NCBI GenBank assembly: GCA_002695025.1
Contig: NZNV01000019.1
Location: forward strand, 62,001 to 126,000
Direction of reading: 5' to 3'
Source of the DNA: Owenweeksia sp.
Lineage (GTDB): Bacteria > Bacteroidota > Bacteroidia > Flavobacteriales > Schleiferiaceae
DNA length: 64,000 nucleotides
A program made the position numbers and the translations under genes. The notes beneath the pieces are model-generated. The model did not search any database. It was not told where the DNA came from and saw only the letters and a program-made list of their open reading frames with translations. Shown one piece after another: positions 27,545 through 35,982 of this stretch (positions are counted from its first letter, which is position 1; each line of letters begins with the position of its first letter).

Positions 27545-28182
27545 TGAAAAGCCTGTATCTGCTTCTTTTTACTTTGCTGCTGGCCGTAAATAGCCATGCT
27601 CAGACAGAATCCTATCACCCGGCCCGTTTCCAGGCGGGGTTCTATGCCGGTGACTTTATCCTTACCGGTGACCTGATCTTTGACGCGAGCTATCGCTTTC
27701 ACGAACGCCACGTTTTTGGAATCAGCAGCGGCTATATGCAGGACCGGGACGGCCTCTATGCAACTGAAGGAAATGAGGCTTTATGGCGGGGTACGGACAG
27801 TCGTATCTACCACAAGATGTACCTCGGTTGTACTGTTAACCAGAATTATTTCTATGTTCGTCATGGGCTTAGGTTCCGCGAAGGCACCTTCAATTATCCC
27901 ATTGAGGATTTCTTCCCTTTTGAAGAAAACGGAAATACTTTTTTACGAAAGGAGACCCGTTCTTTCACGGAAAACACCCTGCAATTTGGCTATGAAATGG
28001 TATTGGGTTTTGAAGTAAACTACCGTTACGTATTTATGGAATACTACATAGGGGCCGCTGCTTCAAAAGCTTACCACAACAGCCCGGTGGAATACCGGGA
28101 AGAGGAAATGATCCTGAACGATCCCCGCTTTTCCGGCTTTCGACCCCTGGCCGGTATCCGCGTTGGGATTTACCTTTACTGA
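27544..28182 (+). CDS. unassigned secreted protein, barrel-like
   Basis: A 212-residue protein with a signal peptide (MKSLYLLLFTLLLAVNSHAQ). I do not recognise a family. The mature part alternates aromatic and polar residues (FQAGFYAGDFILTGDLIFDASY, FEVNYRYVFMEYYIGAAAS) and ends GIRVGIYLY with a terminal Tyr, which suggests an outer-membrane barrel of 8-10 strands. It is translationally coupled to the LVIVD lipoprotein, so the three genes may make a barrel with two bound propeller lipoproteins. The 3' end overlaps convergent yggS by seven bases. Confidence 0.62.
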   Translation: MKSLYLLLFTLLLAVNSHAQTESYHPARFQAGFYAGDFILTGDLIFDASYRFHERHVFGISSGYMQDRDGLYATEGNEALWRGTDSRIYHKMYLGCTVNQNYFYVRHGLRFREGTFNYPIEDFFPFEENGNTFLRKETRSFTENTLQFGYEMVLGFEVNYRYVFMEYYIGAAASKAYHNSPVEYREEEMILNDPRFSGFRPLAGIRVGIYLY

Positions 28183-28841
28183 CGTTTACCAAAAATGGCT
28201 GATCCTATACGTACCATATTGGAACCTTCGTCCACTGCCCATTGGTAATCACCGCTCATTCCCATAGAAAGAATATTGAAGTCCTTCAGTGAAAGCTCGG
28301 TGCGCACCTTATCATAAAACTGGCGAAGTCCTTTAAACTCGTTCCGGATCCGTGCCTGATCATCGGTAAGCGTGGCCATTCCCATTAGTCCCCGCACCCG
28401 TAAGTTGGGATATTTTTCGGTGGGTTTATCTTCCAGGAAAGCCCAGGCTTCGTTATAATCAAAACCGAACTTGGATTCCTCCTCGGCAATATGCACCTGT
28501 AAAAGACAATCAATCACACGGTCATGTTTAGCGGCTTCCTTATCCAGTTCCTTAAACCGCTTGGGTTTGTCCATCCCGTGCACCATGTTTACAAAGGAAG
28601 CCATGTACTTGATCTTATTATTCTGCACATGGCCTATCATGTGCCAACGGATATCCTTGGGAAGTTCTTCATGCTTATCCACCATTTCCTGGATACGGTT
28701 CTCCCCAAAATCCCGGTGGCCCGCTTCATAAGCTTCCCGGATATCTTCCACCGGTTTGGTCTTGGAAACTGCGACCAGGGTTACATGGTCCGAAAGCTGT
28801 TTTTTAAAGAGTTGAATATTTTCAGCGATGAGCGCATCCAT
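28176..28841 (-). CDS. yggS: YggS-family pyridoxal 5'-phosphate homeostasis protein
   Basis: A 221-residue PLP-binding TIM-barrel protein of the YggS/PROSC family, which buffers PLP and affects amino-acid metabolism but has no known catalysis. The PLP Lys is in LVAVSKTKPVEDIREAYEAG, followed by FGENRIQEMVDKHEEL, WHMIGHVQNNKIKY (family HxIGxLQxNK) and LSMGMSGDYQWAVDEGSNMVRIG. Length is standard. It is transcribed away from pheT, and a TACCTTTG promoter box lies 22 bases before its ATG. Confidence 0.93.
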   Translation of the reverse strand: MDALIAENIQLFKKQLSDHVTLVAVSKTKPVEDIREAYEAGHRDFGENRIQEMVDKHEELPKDIRWHMIGHVQNNKIKYMASFVNMVHGMDKPKRFKELDKEAAKHDRVIDCLLQVHIAEEESKFGFDYNEAWAFLEDKPTEKYPNLRVRGLMGMATLTDDQARIRNEFKGLRQFYDKVRTELSLKDFNILSMGMSGDYQWAVDEGSNMVRIGSAIFGKRQ

Positions 28842-28848
28842 AGTTTGA

Positions 28849-28876
28849 GGTTTTAGCCTTTAACAAAGGTAAAACC
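28849..28876 (-). promoter_or_regulatory. yggS promoter box within a 12-base inverted repeat
   Basis: The minus strand carries a perfect -7 box TACCTTTG (plus 28864-28871), which places the transcription start within about 15 bases of the yggS ATG. The box sits inside an inverted repeat with arms GGTTTTA-CCTTT and AAAGG-TAAAACC (one bulged G at 28856, three-base loop). Because the box and one arm coincide, the symmetry may be an operator rather than an RNA hairpin. Confidence 0.5.
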
Positions 28877-28937
28877 CCTTAGTTTATAAGCATTCTTCTG
28901 AGCGCTTTAAAAATTCGCATTTCAGGGATCACCTGCT

Positions 28938-28945
28938 TACCTTTG
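28938..28945 (+). promoter_or_regulatory. -7 box of pheT promoter
   Basis: TACCTTTG, a perfect TAnnTTTG, 27 bases upstream of the chosen pheT ATG. The same octamer is used by divergent yggS. A good -33 TTG is not seen. Confidence 0.55.
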
Positions 28946-28972
28946 CCCCCTTGCAAAAAATCTGAACGATCC

Positions 28973-31393
28973 ATGAAGATCTCCTATAACTGGCTTAAAG
29001 AATACATACAAACCGATCTGAGCCCCGAGGCTATGGCCGAAATACTTACCGACACCGGACTGGAAGTAGAGGGCATTGAAGCTTTTGAAACCGTAAAAGG
29101 CGGATTGAAAGGTGTGGTTATAGGCGAAGTGCTTAGCTGTGAGCCTCACCCAAATGCGGACCGTTTGAAAAAAACCACGGTAAACGTTGGCGGCAAGGAA
29201 CCCCTGCAGATTGTTTGCGGAGCACCTAATGTGGCGGTTGGTCAAAAAGTACCGGTAGCCACCGTTGGAACGGTTTTGTACGATGGAAAGGAGAGCTTTG
29301 AGATCCGCAAGAGCAAGATACGCGGAGAAGTAAGCGAGGGAATGATCTGCGCGGAGGACGAACTCAACCTGGGAAAATCCCATGAAGGTATTATGGTACT
29401 GGAGCCTACCGCCATCCCTGGTACACCTGCTTCCGAATATTTCAATATCGGGACGGATTACATCCTTGAGATAGGCCTTACGCCTAACCGTACCGATGCC
29501 ATGAGCCATTATGGTGTAGCGCGTGACCTGAGGGCGGCACTCATCCGTCACGGGTACAAAGGAGTGGAGTTAAAACTCCCATCGGTAGGAGCTTTTACCG
29601 TTGACAATACTGACTTACCCATTGACGTGATCATAGAAGATACCGATGCCTGTCCACGCTATGCAGGTGTATCTCTCACCAACGTTAAGGTAGGACCTTC
29701 CCCGGAGTGGCTTCAAAACCGACTCCGTTCCATTGGTGTGGGACCCATCAACACTATTGTGGATATCACCAATTACGTTCTGCATGAAACCGGGCATCCT
29801 TTGCACGCCTTTGATGCTGATCATATTTCCGGCCATAAAGTAGTGGTAAAAACCTTGAAGGAAGGCACCCCTTTTGTAACGCTTGATGAAAAAGAACGTA
29901 CCCTGCATGTGGGCGACCTGATGATCTGTAATGAGAAGGAAGGCATGTGTATGGCTGGTATTTTCGGAGGCTTAAAATCGGGAGTTTCTGCATCCACTAC
30001 CCGGGTTTTCCTGGAGTCAGCCTATTTTAACCCGGTTTCCATCCGTAAAACGGCCAAGCGTCACGGCCTTAGCACAGATGCTTCTTTCCGTTACGAACGT
30101 GGTGTTGACCCTGAAATGGAGTTATACGCCCTTAAACGTGCCGCCCTTTTAATGCGTGAATTAGCCGGAGCCAGTGTATCTATGGAGATACGTGATGAAA
30201 ACCCGAATCCGGTAAAAGGTTTTGAAGTACAGCTGAACCTGGACAATATGACCCGCCTGATCGGCCAGGAGATTGAACCGGATATGGTACATACTATACT
30301 CAACGCCCTGGATATCCGTATCAAGGCGGAATCCGGTAAAAACCTTGTTTTGGAAGTGCCGGCTTACCGCGCAGACGTGCAGCGCGAAGCCGATGTGGTA
30401 GAAGAAGTTCTGCGTATTTACGGTTTCAATGCCATCCAGATTGACGATAAAATGAATATCTCAGTAGCACAAACCGATACCCGTGATGAGGCACGCTACC
30501 GTGAAAAGATAAGCGAGAACCTGAGCAGCCGTGGCTTTGCAGAGATCATGAACAACTCGCTGACCAAAGGCTCCTACTTTGAAAAGTGGGGCTTTGATCC
30601 GGCTCAATCGGTTACCATGCTCAACCCATTGAGCCAGGACCTGAATGCCATGCGTCAGAACCTGGTGTTTGGCGGCCTGGAATCCGTTGCACGTAACAGC
30701 AACCGCCAACGCCCTGATCTGCGCCTTTATGAGTTTGGGAAGACCTACCAAAAAACCGCAGAAAGCTACAATGAAAAAAGTCGCCTCGGAATATGGGTGA
30801 GTGGCACAGAAACGCCCGAAAACTGGCGAAGCCAGGAGAGTACTTCCGATTTTTATACGCTTAAATCACAGGTGAGCCATATCGTGAGCGTACTTGGCCT
30901 GGAGTGTGAAGAACAGGAAACCAACAGCGAATTGTTTGAATACGCCTTAGGGTTTACCCTCAATAAGAGAGAAGTAGTTACCCTGGGTAAGCTGAAAACT
31001 GAGATTACTAAACAGCTGGACATCCGCCAGGAAGTGTTTTACGCTGATTTTGACTGGAGCTACCTGGCCCAGAAGGCACGTAAGCAAAAGATCCTATTTG
31101 CTGAATTACCCAAATACCCGGAAGTACGCAGGGATTTAGCCCTTTTACTGAACAAGGATGTAGCCTATACCGACCTTAAAAACACCGCAGAAAAAGCGGA
31201 ACGAAAACTATTGCGTTCGGTAAACCTGTTTGATGTGTACGAAGGCAAGAACCTTCCGGCTGGTAAAAAGTCGTATGCGTTGAGTTTTATTTTGCGAGAT
31301 GATGAAAAAACCCTGAACGACAAGCAGGTGGATAAGGTGATGAACAACATCCTGGAGCGTTTCAAACAAGAATTCGCTGCAGAGTTACGCTAG
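28973..31393 (+). CDS. pheT: phenylalanine--tRNA ligase subunit beta
   Basis: Charges tRNA-Phe together with PheS, which is not in this window. The 806-residue protein starts MKISYNWLKEYIQTDLSPE; the tRNA-binding OB domain follows (VVIGEVLSCEPHPNADRLK, IVCGAPNVAVGQKVPVA), then the B3/B4 editing region (DFxxH-type GHPLHAFDADHISG), B5 (RKTAKRHGLSTDASFRYERGVD upstream of it), the class II-like core, and the C-terminal FDX-ACB domain (YPEVRRDLALLLN, LFDVYEGKNLPAGKKSYAL). The ATG at 28973 is preferred to 28943, which lies inside the -7 promoter box. The stop codon lies in an 11-base tandem duplication. Confidence 0.97.
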   Translation: MKISYNWLKEYIQTDLSPEAMAEILTDTGLEVEGIEAFETVKGGLKGVVIGEVLSCEPHPNADRLKKTTVNVGGKEPLQIVCGAPNVAVGQKVPVATVGTVLYDGKESFEIRKSKIRGEVSEGMICAEDELNLGKSHEGIMVLEPTAIPGTPASEYFNIGTDYILEIGLTPNRTDAMSHYGVARDLRAALIRHGYKGVELKLPSVGAFTVDNTDLPIDVIIEDTDACPRYAGVSLTNVKVGPSPEWLQNRLRSIGVGPINTIVDITNYVLHETGHPLHAFDADHISGHKVVVKTLKEGTPFVTLDEKERTLHVGDLMICNEKEGMCMAGIFGGLKSGVSASTTRVFLESAYFNPVSIRKTAKRHGLSTDASFRYERGVDPEMELYALKRAALLMRELAGASVSMEIRDENPNPVKGFEVQLNLDNMTRLIGQEIEPDMVHTILNALDIRIKAESGKNLVLEVPAYRADVQREADVVEEVLRIYGFNAIQIDDKMNISVAQTDTRDEARYREKISENLSSRGFAEIMNNSLTKGSYFEKWGFDPAQSVTMLNPLSQDLNAMRQNLVFGGLESVARNSNRQRPDLRLYEFGKTYQKTAESYNEKSRLGIWVSGTETPENWRSQESTSDFYTLKSQVSHIVSVLGLECEEQETNSELFEYALGFTLNKREVVTLGKLKTEITKQLDIRQEVFYADFDWSYLAQKARKQKILFAELPKYPEVRRDLALLLNKDVAYTDLKNTAEKAERKLLRSVNLFDVYEGKNLPAGKKSYALSFILRDDEKTLNDKQVDKVMNNILERFKQEFAAELR

Positions 31394-31402
31394 AGTTACG
31401 CT
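31381..31402 (+). repeat. 11-base perfect tandem duplication over the pheT stop
   Basis: AGAGTTACGCT occurs twice in direct succession (31381-31391 and 31392-31402). The junction of the two units creates the TAG stop of pheT at 31391-31393. With a single unit the frame would run on to a TGA about four codons further. Confidence 0.85.
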
Positions 31403-31485
31403 ATGGCCCGGCCTGATGCGAGTTCATCCTCACCTAAATCCGGTATTATTCTTCAGTATCCGGCTGGCAGCAGTATTTTAGGTGT

Positions 31486-32388
31486 ATGCTAAAGATTGCC
31501 TACGCCCCGGTTTACCATCACCCCTTACCTCCGGGGCACCGTTTTCCTATGGCCAAGTATTCTCTCTTGCCGGAGCAACTCATGTATGAGGGCACCTGTA
31601 CTAAGGAGAATTTTTTCGCTCCCGGCAAACTCACCGAGAAGCAGATCCTACGCACGCACGATGAACAGTATTGGAGTAAACTGAAGGCCTGCGGGCTCAG
31701 CCGGGCGGAGGAGCGAAAAACCGGCTTCCCCCTGTCTCCGGAACTGGTGGAAAGAGAGATCACTATTTGCCAGGGCACCCTTGACAATTGCCGGTATGCC
31801 AAACAATATGGCGTATCCATGAACATTGCGGGCGGAACTCACCATGCTTATACCGATCATGGTGAAGGCTTTTGCCTGCTGAACGACATTGCGCTGGCTT
31901 CGCATTGGTTACTGGATAAAGGTGAAGCTTCCCAAATACTGGTGGTAGATCTGGATGTACACCAGGGCAATGGTACCGCAAAGATCATGGAACATGAACC
32001 ACGCGTTTTCACCTTTTCCATGCATGGAGCGCACAATTATCCGCTCCACAAGGAAAAGTCAGACCTGGACATTGAGCTACCGGATGGAACCGGGGATGAG
32101 TACTATCTGCAGCAATTGCAAAATACCCTTCCCCGCCTGTTGGATGAAGTGGAGCCGGATTTTATCTTTTTCCAGAGCGGAGTGGATGTATTGAAAACCG
32201 ACAAGCTGGGCCGGCTTGGCCTCAGCCAGGAAGCTTGTAAGGAACGTGACCGAACGGTGTTTACCCTTTGTAAAAAGAACAACATTCCCGTAGCGGTGAA
32301 TATGGGCGGAGGGTATTCCGAACGCCTGGCTGACATTGTAGACGCCCACGCCAATACTTTCCGCCTGGCGCAGGAAATATGGTTTTAG
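31486..32388 (+). CDS. histone deacetylase family protein (acetyl-amine amidohydrolase)
   Basis: A 300-residue zinc hydrolase of the arginase/deacetylase fold. Start LKIAYAPVYHHPLPPGHRFPM matches the HDAC family beginning; NIAGGTHHAYTDHGEGFCLLND has the catalytic His pair, VVDLDVHQGNGTA the zinc Asp and His, FFQSGVDVL the next zinc Asp, and NMGGGYSE the last loop. Bacterial members deacetylate acetylated amines or lysines; the substrate here cannot be told. It stands between pheT and a convergent gene of unknown function, about 90 bases after pheT. Confidence 0.9.
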   Translation: MLKIAYAPVYHHPLPPGHRFPMAKYSLLPEQLMYEGTCTKENFFAPGKLTEKQILRTHDEQYWSKLKACGLSRAEERKTGFPLSPELVEREITICQGTLDNCRYAKQYGVSMNIAGGTHHAYTDHGEGFCLLNDIALASHWLLDKGEASQILVVDLDVHQGNGTAKIMEHEPRVFTFSMHGAHNYPLHKEKSDLDIELPDGTGDEYYLQQLQNTLPRLLDEVEPDFIFFQSGVDVLKTDKLGRLGLSQEACKERDRTVFTLCKKNNIPVAVNMGGGYSERLADIVDAHANTFRLAQEIWF

Positions 32389-32496
32389 AAAAAGACAGCG
32401 ATCTGTACTTCAGCTACGGTAACCTATTCCGCACAGTCCGGAATCCGGGCGCTTATGAATAGCTGGTAAGCCTGGACCTAGCCAGGAAGTTTATCC

Positions 32497-34707
32497 CTAA
32501 CGTGGTTTAGTGTAGAAATTAAGAATGGGGATATCCACTACCACAAAAACAGAATAGCGCACATAATGGTCGCTTACCGTACTCACTGTAGTCGCTGTAA
32601 CATCGTGAAGTTTTGGACCAATCTGAGCGCCTCCTCCAATGGAAAGTGGCATTTTATTTAAACCTACCACAAAAAAAGCTCCCGGGGAGACAATATCCTT
32701 CAACTCTATATCCGGTACACTCTCGGTTTCAGGATCATCAAAGCGAAAAGAAGCCAGCGCTCCCACATCTACAATAGATAGAAAAAGAGACAGGGAGGTG
32801 CCATTTTCCGGTTTACTTCTTACACTTGTACTTATGACTAATCCCACGGGGGCAGACAAACCAAAGGTAGGTTTGAATTTTGCCTCCCCGTTGATCTTCA
32901 TATTTTCATAACCGTAATGCAAACCTACGTAGCCATTTAGGGCTACATTAAAAGCGGTGTTCCGCTTGATGCGTGAACTTCCTGCCGGCAAGGCAGCTGC
33001 CTCAATGGCCTCCTGTACCTGTGCACTGTTTTCTGCCCTGGCCACTGTAGCCGCAAAATTTCCATACGTCCTTAAAAAATCTGAAATGCGCGACTGGTAC
33101 TCCGCATACTTCTTTTCATAGTCTTCTATATCCAGCGCTTCAAACTGTTTTTTCAGTGTATTGCGGTCGGAAGAATATCTTCCTACGATGGCTAATATGG
33201 AGTCCTGGAGTGGTTTGGAGATAGCGGCTTTCACTTCATAATTGCTGAGTAATTGTTTTAGGCCAGCTACATTTTCACCGTCCTTTATAGCTTTCTCAAA
33301 GGCATCTTCAAATTCTTCGCGCTGTGCAAGCACCGCCTGGGAAACCGCTTCACTGTGATCTTCTGCAGGTTTCACCACGTATTCCTGGTAAAGGCTTACC
33401 AATTCCGAAACAGCCGATGCATATCTCTTTTCATTGATGTCCACGTACATATCGCCAAGGGAATGGGTGAGCTTCAGAAAGCGGTCAAAGCCCAGCGGGA
33501 CTTTTTCACCTGACACAAGCTGGTAGGTTTTCTTCACGGTTTCCAGGAAGTTAAGGGAGGCCTGCATCAACTCATAAAAGTCCGTATAGTTAGCTTTCTG
33601 CCCTTGCTGCTGAAGATTAAGGATATAACTGAGTTTAACATCTATCTCCTTGCCTTCCTGAACCACCGGGCTAATCAAGGCTATAGCGGTATCACGGAAT
33701 TTTGAAAAATCCTGATTTCCTTTTTCCAGGAAGTCGAGCACCGGCCGGTTCCCAATCCGGAGTTGTTGATTATGTTCAATTTCAAACAACTCCAGTTGCT
33801 GATACAGGAGCCCCAGGTATAGCTTTAAGGTAACCTCATCTTTGAGTTCTGCAAAATCCTGGGATCTTACCCAATACGAACCGTTGGCGGGAGTATCATT
33901 TCGGAGCGACTGGGAAATGGTATTCAGAAGAGCAAGTGACGGATAGATATTGCTATTGATAGAATCCAGATGTGCCGGACTGGCTTCATAGCTTATGTAG
34001 CTATTCAGTGCATCTCCAATATGCTTATCATCGTTAAGCTGCATGACCAGGTATAAACCGTCCGACAAAATGATCCTCAATACCGGGTTCTGAGCAAACA
34101 CCTGATCCATACTCGGGTCTTGGATCAGCTGCCTGAGGTGCGGCAAAAGTGACGTAAGGTCTTGTTGAAACGCGGTACGTAGGGACTCCAGGTAAGCAGA
34201 GAATCGATAAATGTCATCCCCTATGGCTTCCAGCCTTTGGAAGGTAGAAGGGAATAGTATCTGCAATTGCCGTTGTGCTTCCAGTTGTTCTTTGAATTTT
34301 TCGAAGAAAGCTACCGACAATTCCTGCTTGGTCCGCTCTACGAGAAAACGGGCCAGACCGTCAGCGATGTGGGTTACATTAAAACCGGATAGGCCTCCCA
34401 ATGAAAAATCGCTGGGCACATTTGGCTGATCACTTGGTGCTATACTTTGACTTGCCGAATGTGATAATGCTATAAATGGATTATTCTCAAAATCCTTGGC
34501 AATCCCTTGATACGTTGAGTAGACAGAGTGATTTTTCAGTATATCCATTAAGGTGGCCGAGTCTTGCTGAAGAAACTGCACCTGACCTTCTGATAATCGG
34601 TGATCCAGGGTTCGCAAAGTCAATGCGTCTTTAAAAGCCAATTGGGGAAATACCGGCCCTGAAAATAGGCATACAGTAAAAATGAGCAGTAGTCTACAGG
34701 TTTTCAT
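32497..34707 (-). CDS. unrecognised exported protein: long helical region plus C-terminal barrel-like domain
   Basis: A 736-residue protein I cannot assign. It has a signal peptide (MKTCRLLLIFTVCLFSGPVF) without a lipobox. Residues about 25-575 are helix-rich with long charged and Leu-rich stretches (FEKFKEQLEAQRQLQIL, KLYLGLLYQQLELFEIEHNQQ, KKQFEALDIEDYEKKYAEYQ). From about 585 the character changes to Gly/aromatic strands (FNVALNGYVGLHYGYEN, FGLSAPVGLVISTSV, LSIGGGAQIGPKLHD, VRYSVFVVVDIPILNFY), which reads as a small outer-membrane barrel. The start overlaps the upstream subtilase gene by 14 bases, so the two are expressed together. A helical periplasmic part anchored by a barrel is the simplest model; function unknown. 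Confidence 0.6.
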   Translation of the reverse strand: MKTCRLLLIFTVCLFSGPVFPQLAFKDALTLRTLDHRLSEGQVQFLQQDSATLMDILKNHSVYSTYQGIAKDFENNPFIALSHSASQSIAPSDQPNVPSDFSLGGLSGFNVTHIADGLARFLVERTKQELSVAFFEKFKEQLEAQRQLQILFPSTFQRLEAIGDDIYRFSAYLESLRTAFQQDLTSLLPHLRQLIQDPSMDQVFAQNPVLRIILSDGLYLVMQLNDDKHIGDALNSYISYEASPAHLDSINSNIYPSLALLNTISQSLRNDTPANGSYWVRSQDFAELKDEVTLKLYLGLLYQQLELFEIEHNQQLRIGNRPVLDFLEKGNQDFSKFRDTAIALISPVVQEGKEIDVKLSYILNLQQQGQKANYTDFYELMQASLNFLETVKKTYQLVSGEKVPLGFDRFLKLTHSLGDMYVDINEKRYASAVSELVSLYQEYVVKPAEDHSEAVSQAVLAQREEFEDAFEKAIKDGENVAGLKQLLSNYEVKAAISKPLQDSILAIVGRYSSDRNTLKKQFEALDIEDYEKKYAEYQSRISDFLRTYGNFAATVARAENSAQVQEAIEAAALPAGSSRIKRNTAFNVALNGYVGLHYGYENMKINGEAKFKPTFGLSAPVGLVISTSVRSKPENGTSLSLFLSIVDVGALASFRFDDPETESVPDIELKDIVSPGAFFVVGLNKMPLSIGGGAQIGPKLHDVTATTVSTVSDHYVRYSVFVVVDIPILNFYTKPR

Positions 34708-35752
34708 AAGCTTTGATAGGGTTGATTATTAAATGACGGTCAGAGGTTACAGCGGGTGTTGCCGTATTTTGAAGTAAGGTTTTAAAGAAAAGCAAAGAGT
34801 AGTCAATATTCTTTTTTCTGCAGGCCTGGATAAGCAGAGCAAGCGAAGAAGCCACAAATGGTGTGGCCTGGCTTGTGCCAGACATCCTTTTGTAGGATGA
34901 CTCTTTGAAGGTAGAATAGATGTTCTCCCCGGGTGCCAAAAGGTCTATCCTGGAGGCTACTGAAGAATTGGCCTGAACAGCTTTAGTACGAGTAGACGCT
35001 CCAATGGCCAGTACATGATCAAAACCGGCCGGAAAGAGAATCCGATTACGGTCCGTCTCAAAATTACCCGCTGCACAAACTACTATAATGGATTTCTGAA
35101 CGGCAGCTTGAATACTTTCAAATAAGCGATCATCATGTTTTTCAAAACCTTTACTAATGGATAGTATATCTACATTTTTGGAAACGGCCCAATCTACTGC
35201 GTTAGCCAGTAATTTCGGATCATCACCCCATTCATTACTCGTTACTTTAGCCAAAAAAAGTTCGGACTGTGGTGCCATACCAAAAACCTCATTCTCATTA
35301 TGCTTTCCATTGATAATCCCGGCTAAGTGTGTTCCGTGGCCTTCGTGATCATCCACTCCAGCTTGTTGGCTTTGGGAGAAATCCGCTGTATTTTCTGAAC
35401 TTATATGCAGGTCCGGGTGATCGAGCTGTACACCCGAATCCAAAACGGCAATTTTCACTCCTTCTCCTTTAAGTTCAAGGTCCCACAGTTTATTGATCCC
35501 ATATTCCGTAATCCACCATGGTAACGATGCACTTGGCAAGCTCAATGATTCACTTGCCTCAAAATCACCGCTCCACAAGTAGTCTCCATTACCATCTTTG
35601 AACCATACATCATTACCTCCAATGGATTCACCATTTACGTCTTCCAATATGCTGACCTCAAAACCTGCGAAGATCCTCCCCTTCTTATAATTTGCAGCAC
35701 GCTCGGGGCGGCTGTACAGAAAAATATCAACGGGGGTCTTAAGCGTTCGCAT
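34694..35752 (-). CDS. subtilisin-like (S8) serine protease with N-terminal SH3-like domain, no signal peptide
   Basis: A 352-residue protease. Residues 17-65 (KKGRIFAGFEVSILEDVNGE...VWFKDGNGDYLWSG) look like a bacterial SH3-type domain. The S8 domain follows with the triad Asp105 (AVLDSGVQLDHPDL), His139 (EGHGTHLAGI) and Ser294 (SGTSQATPFVASS), and the oxyanion Asn in CAAGN. There is no signal peptide, no I9 propeptide and no type IX sorting tail, so a cytosolic location is likely unless it uses an unknown route. It overlaps the exported helical/barrel gene by 14 bases. A trypsin-fold protease gene lies 230 bases upstream on the same strand. Substrate unknown. Confidence 0.85.
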   Translation of the reverse strand: MRTLKTPVDIFLYSRPERAANYKKGRIFAGFEVSILEDVNGESIGGNDVWFKDGNGDYLWSGDFEASESLSLPSASLPWWITEYGINKLWDLELKGEGVKIAVLDSGVQLDHPDLHISSENTADFSQSQQAGVDDHEGHGTHLAGIINGKHNENEVFGMAPQSELFLAKVTSNEWGDDPKLLANAVDWAVSKNVDILSISKGFEKHDDRLFESIQAAVQKSIIVVCAAGNFETDRNRILFPAGFDHVLAIGASTRTKAVQANSSVASRIDLLAPGENIYSTFKESSYKRMSGTSQATPFVASSLALLIQACRKKNIDYSLLFFKTLLQNTATPAVTSDRHLIINPIKAYENL

Positions 35753-35858
35753 TTGTCAGATACATTTTAGGTGGACAATACGATTTTGCAGGTATGGTAT
35801 AAGCGAATTTCATGAAGGTTTGGTTTATTGCTAATTTATGAAATCAGAGCACGGGGCA

Positions 35859-35880
35859 GAATCACGGAATCTGGTGATTC
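35859..35880. other. seven-base stem-loop between the two protease genes
   Basis: GAATCAC and GTGATTC arms around an eight-base loop in the 230-base noncoding gap between the trypsin-fold and subtilase genes. There is no adjoining T run on the minus strand, so it may be an operator or leader hairpin for the subtilase operon rather than a terminator. The rest of the gap shows no gene. Confidence 0.4.
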
Positions 35881-35982
35881 ACGCTAACGTTTTTAGGCTA
35901 TATCGTTATCCCTTTAACGACCCCCCTTCCCCGAAACTTAAAAGTTCCAGTATTCCTGGTTGCCGCCAGCAGTCCACACAAA

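Noticed and set aside
28937-29551. 204-codon minus-strand frame
   Set aside because: Antisense to the conserved start and tRNA-binding domain of pheT; no family features.
32389-32496. CCTGG-N6-CCAGG inverted repeat as a terminator between the deacetylase-like and the 736-residue genes
   Set aside because: Only five-base arms and no T run on either strand.
34694-35752. Type IX secretion sorting domain on the subtilase
   Set aside because: The C-terminus ends within the S8 fold (LIINPIKAYENL); no sorting domain and no signal peptide.
35760-35982. Possible frameshifted gene piece between the two protease genes
   Set aside because: No frame longer than a few dozen codons on either strand and no match to the neighbours.
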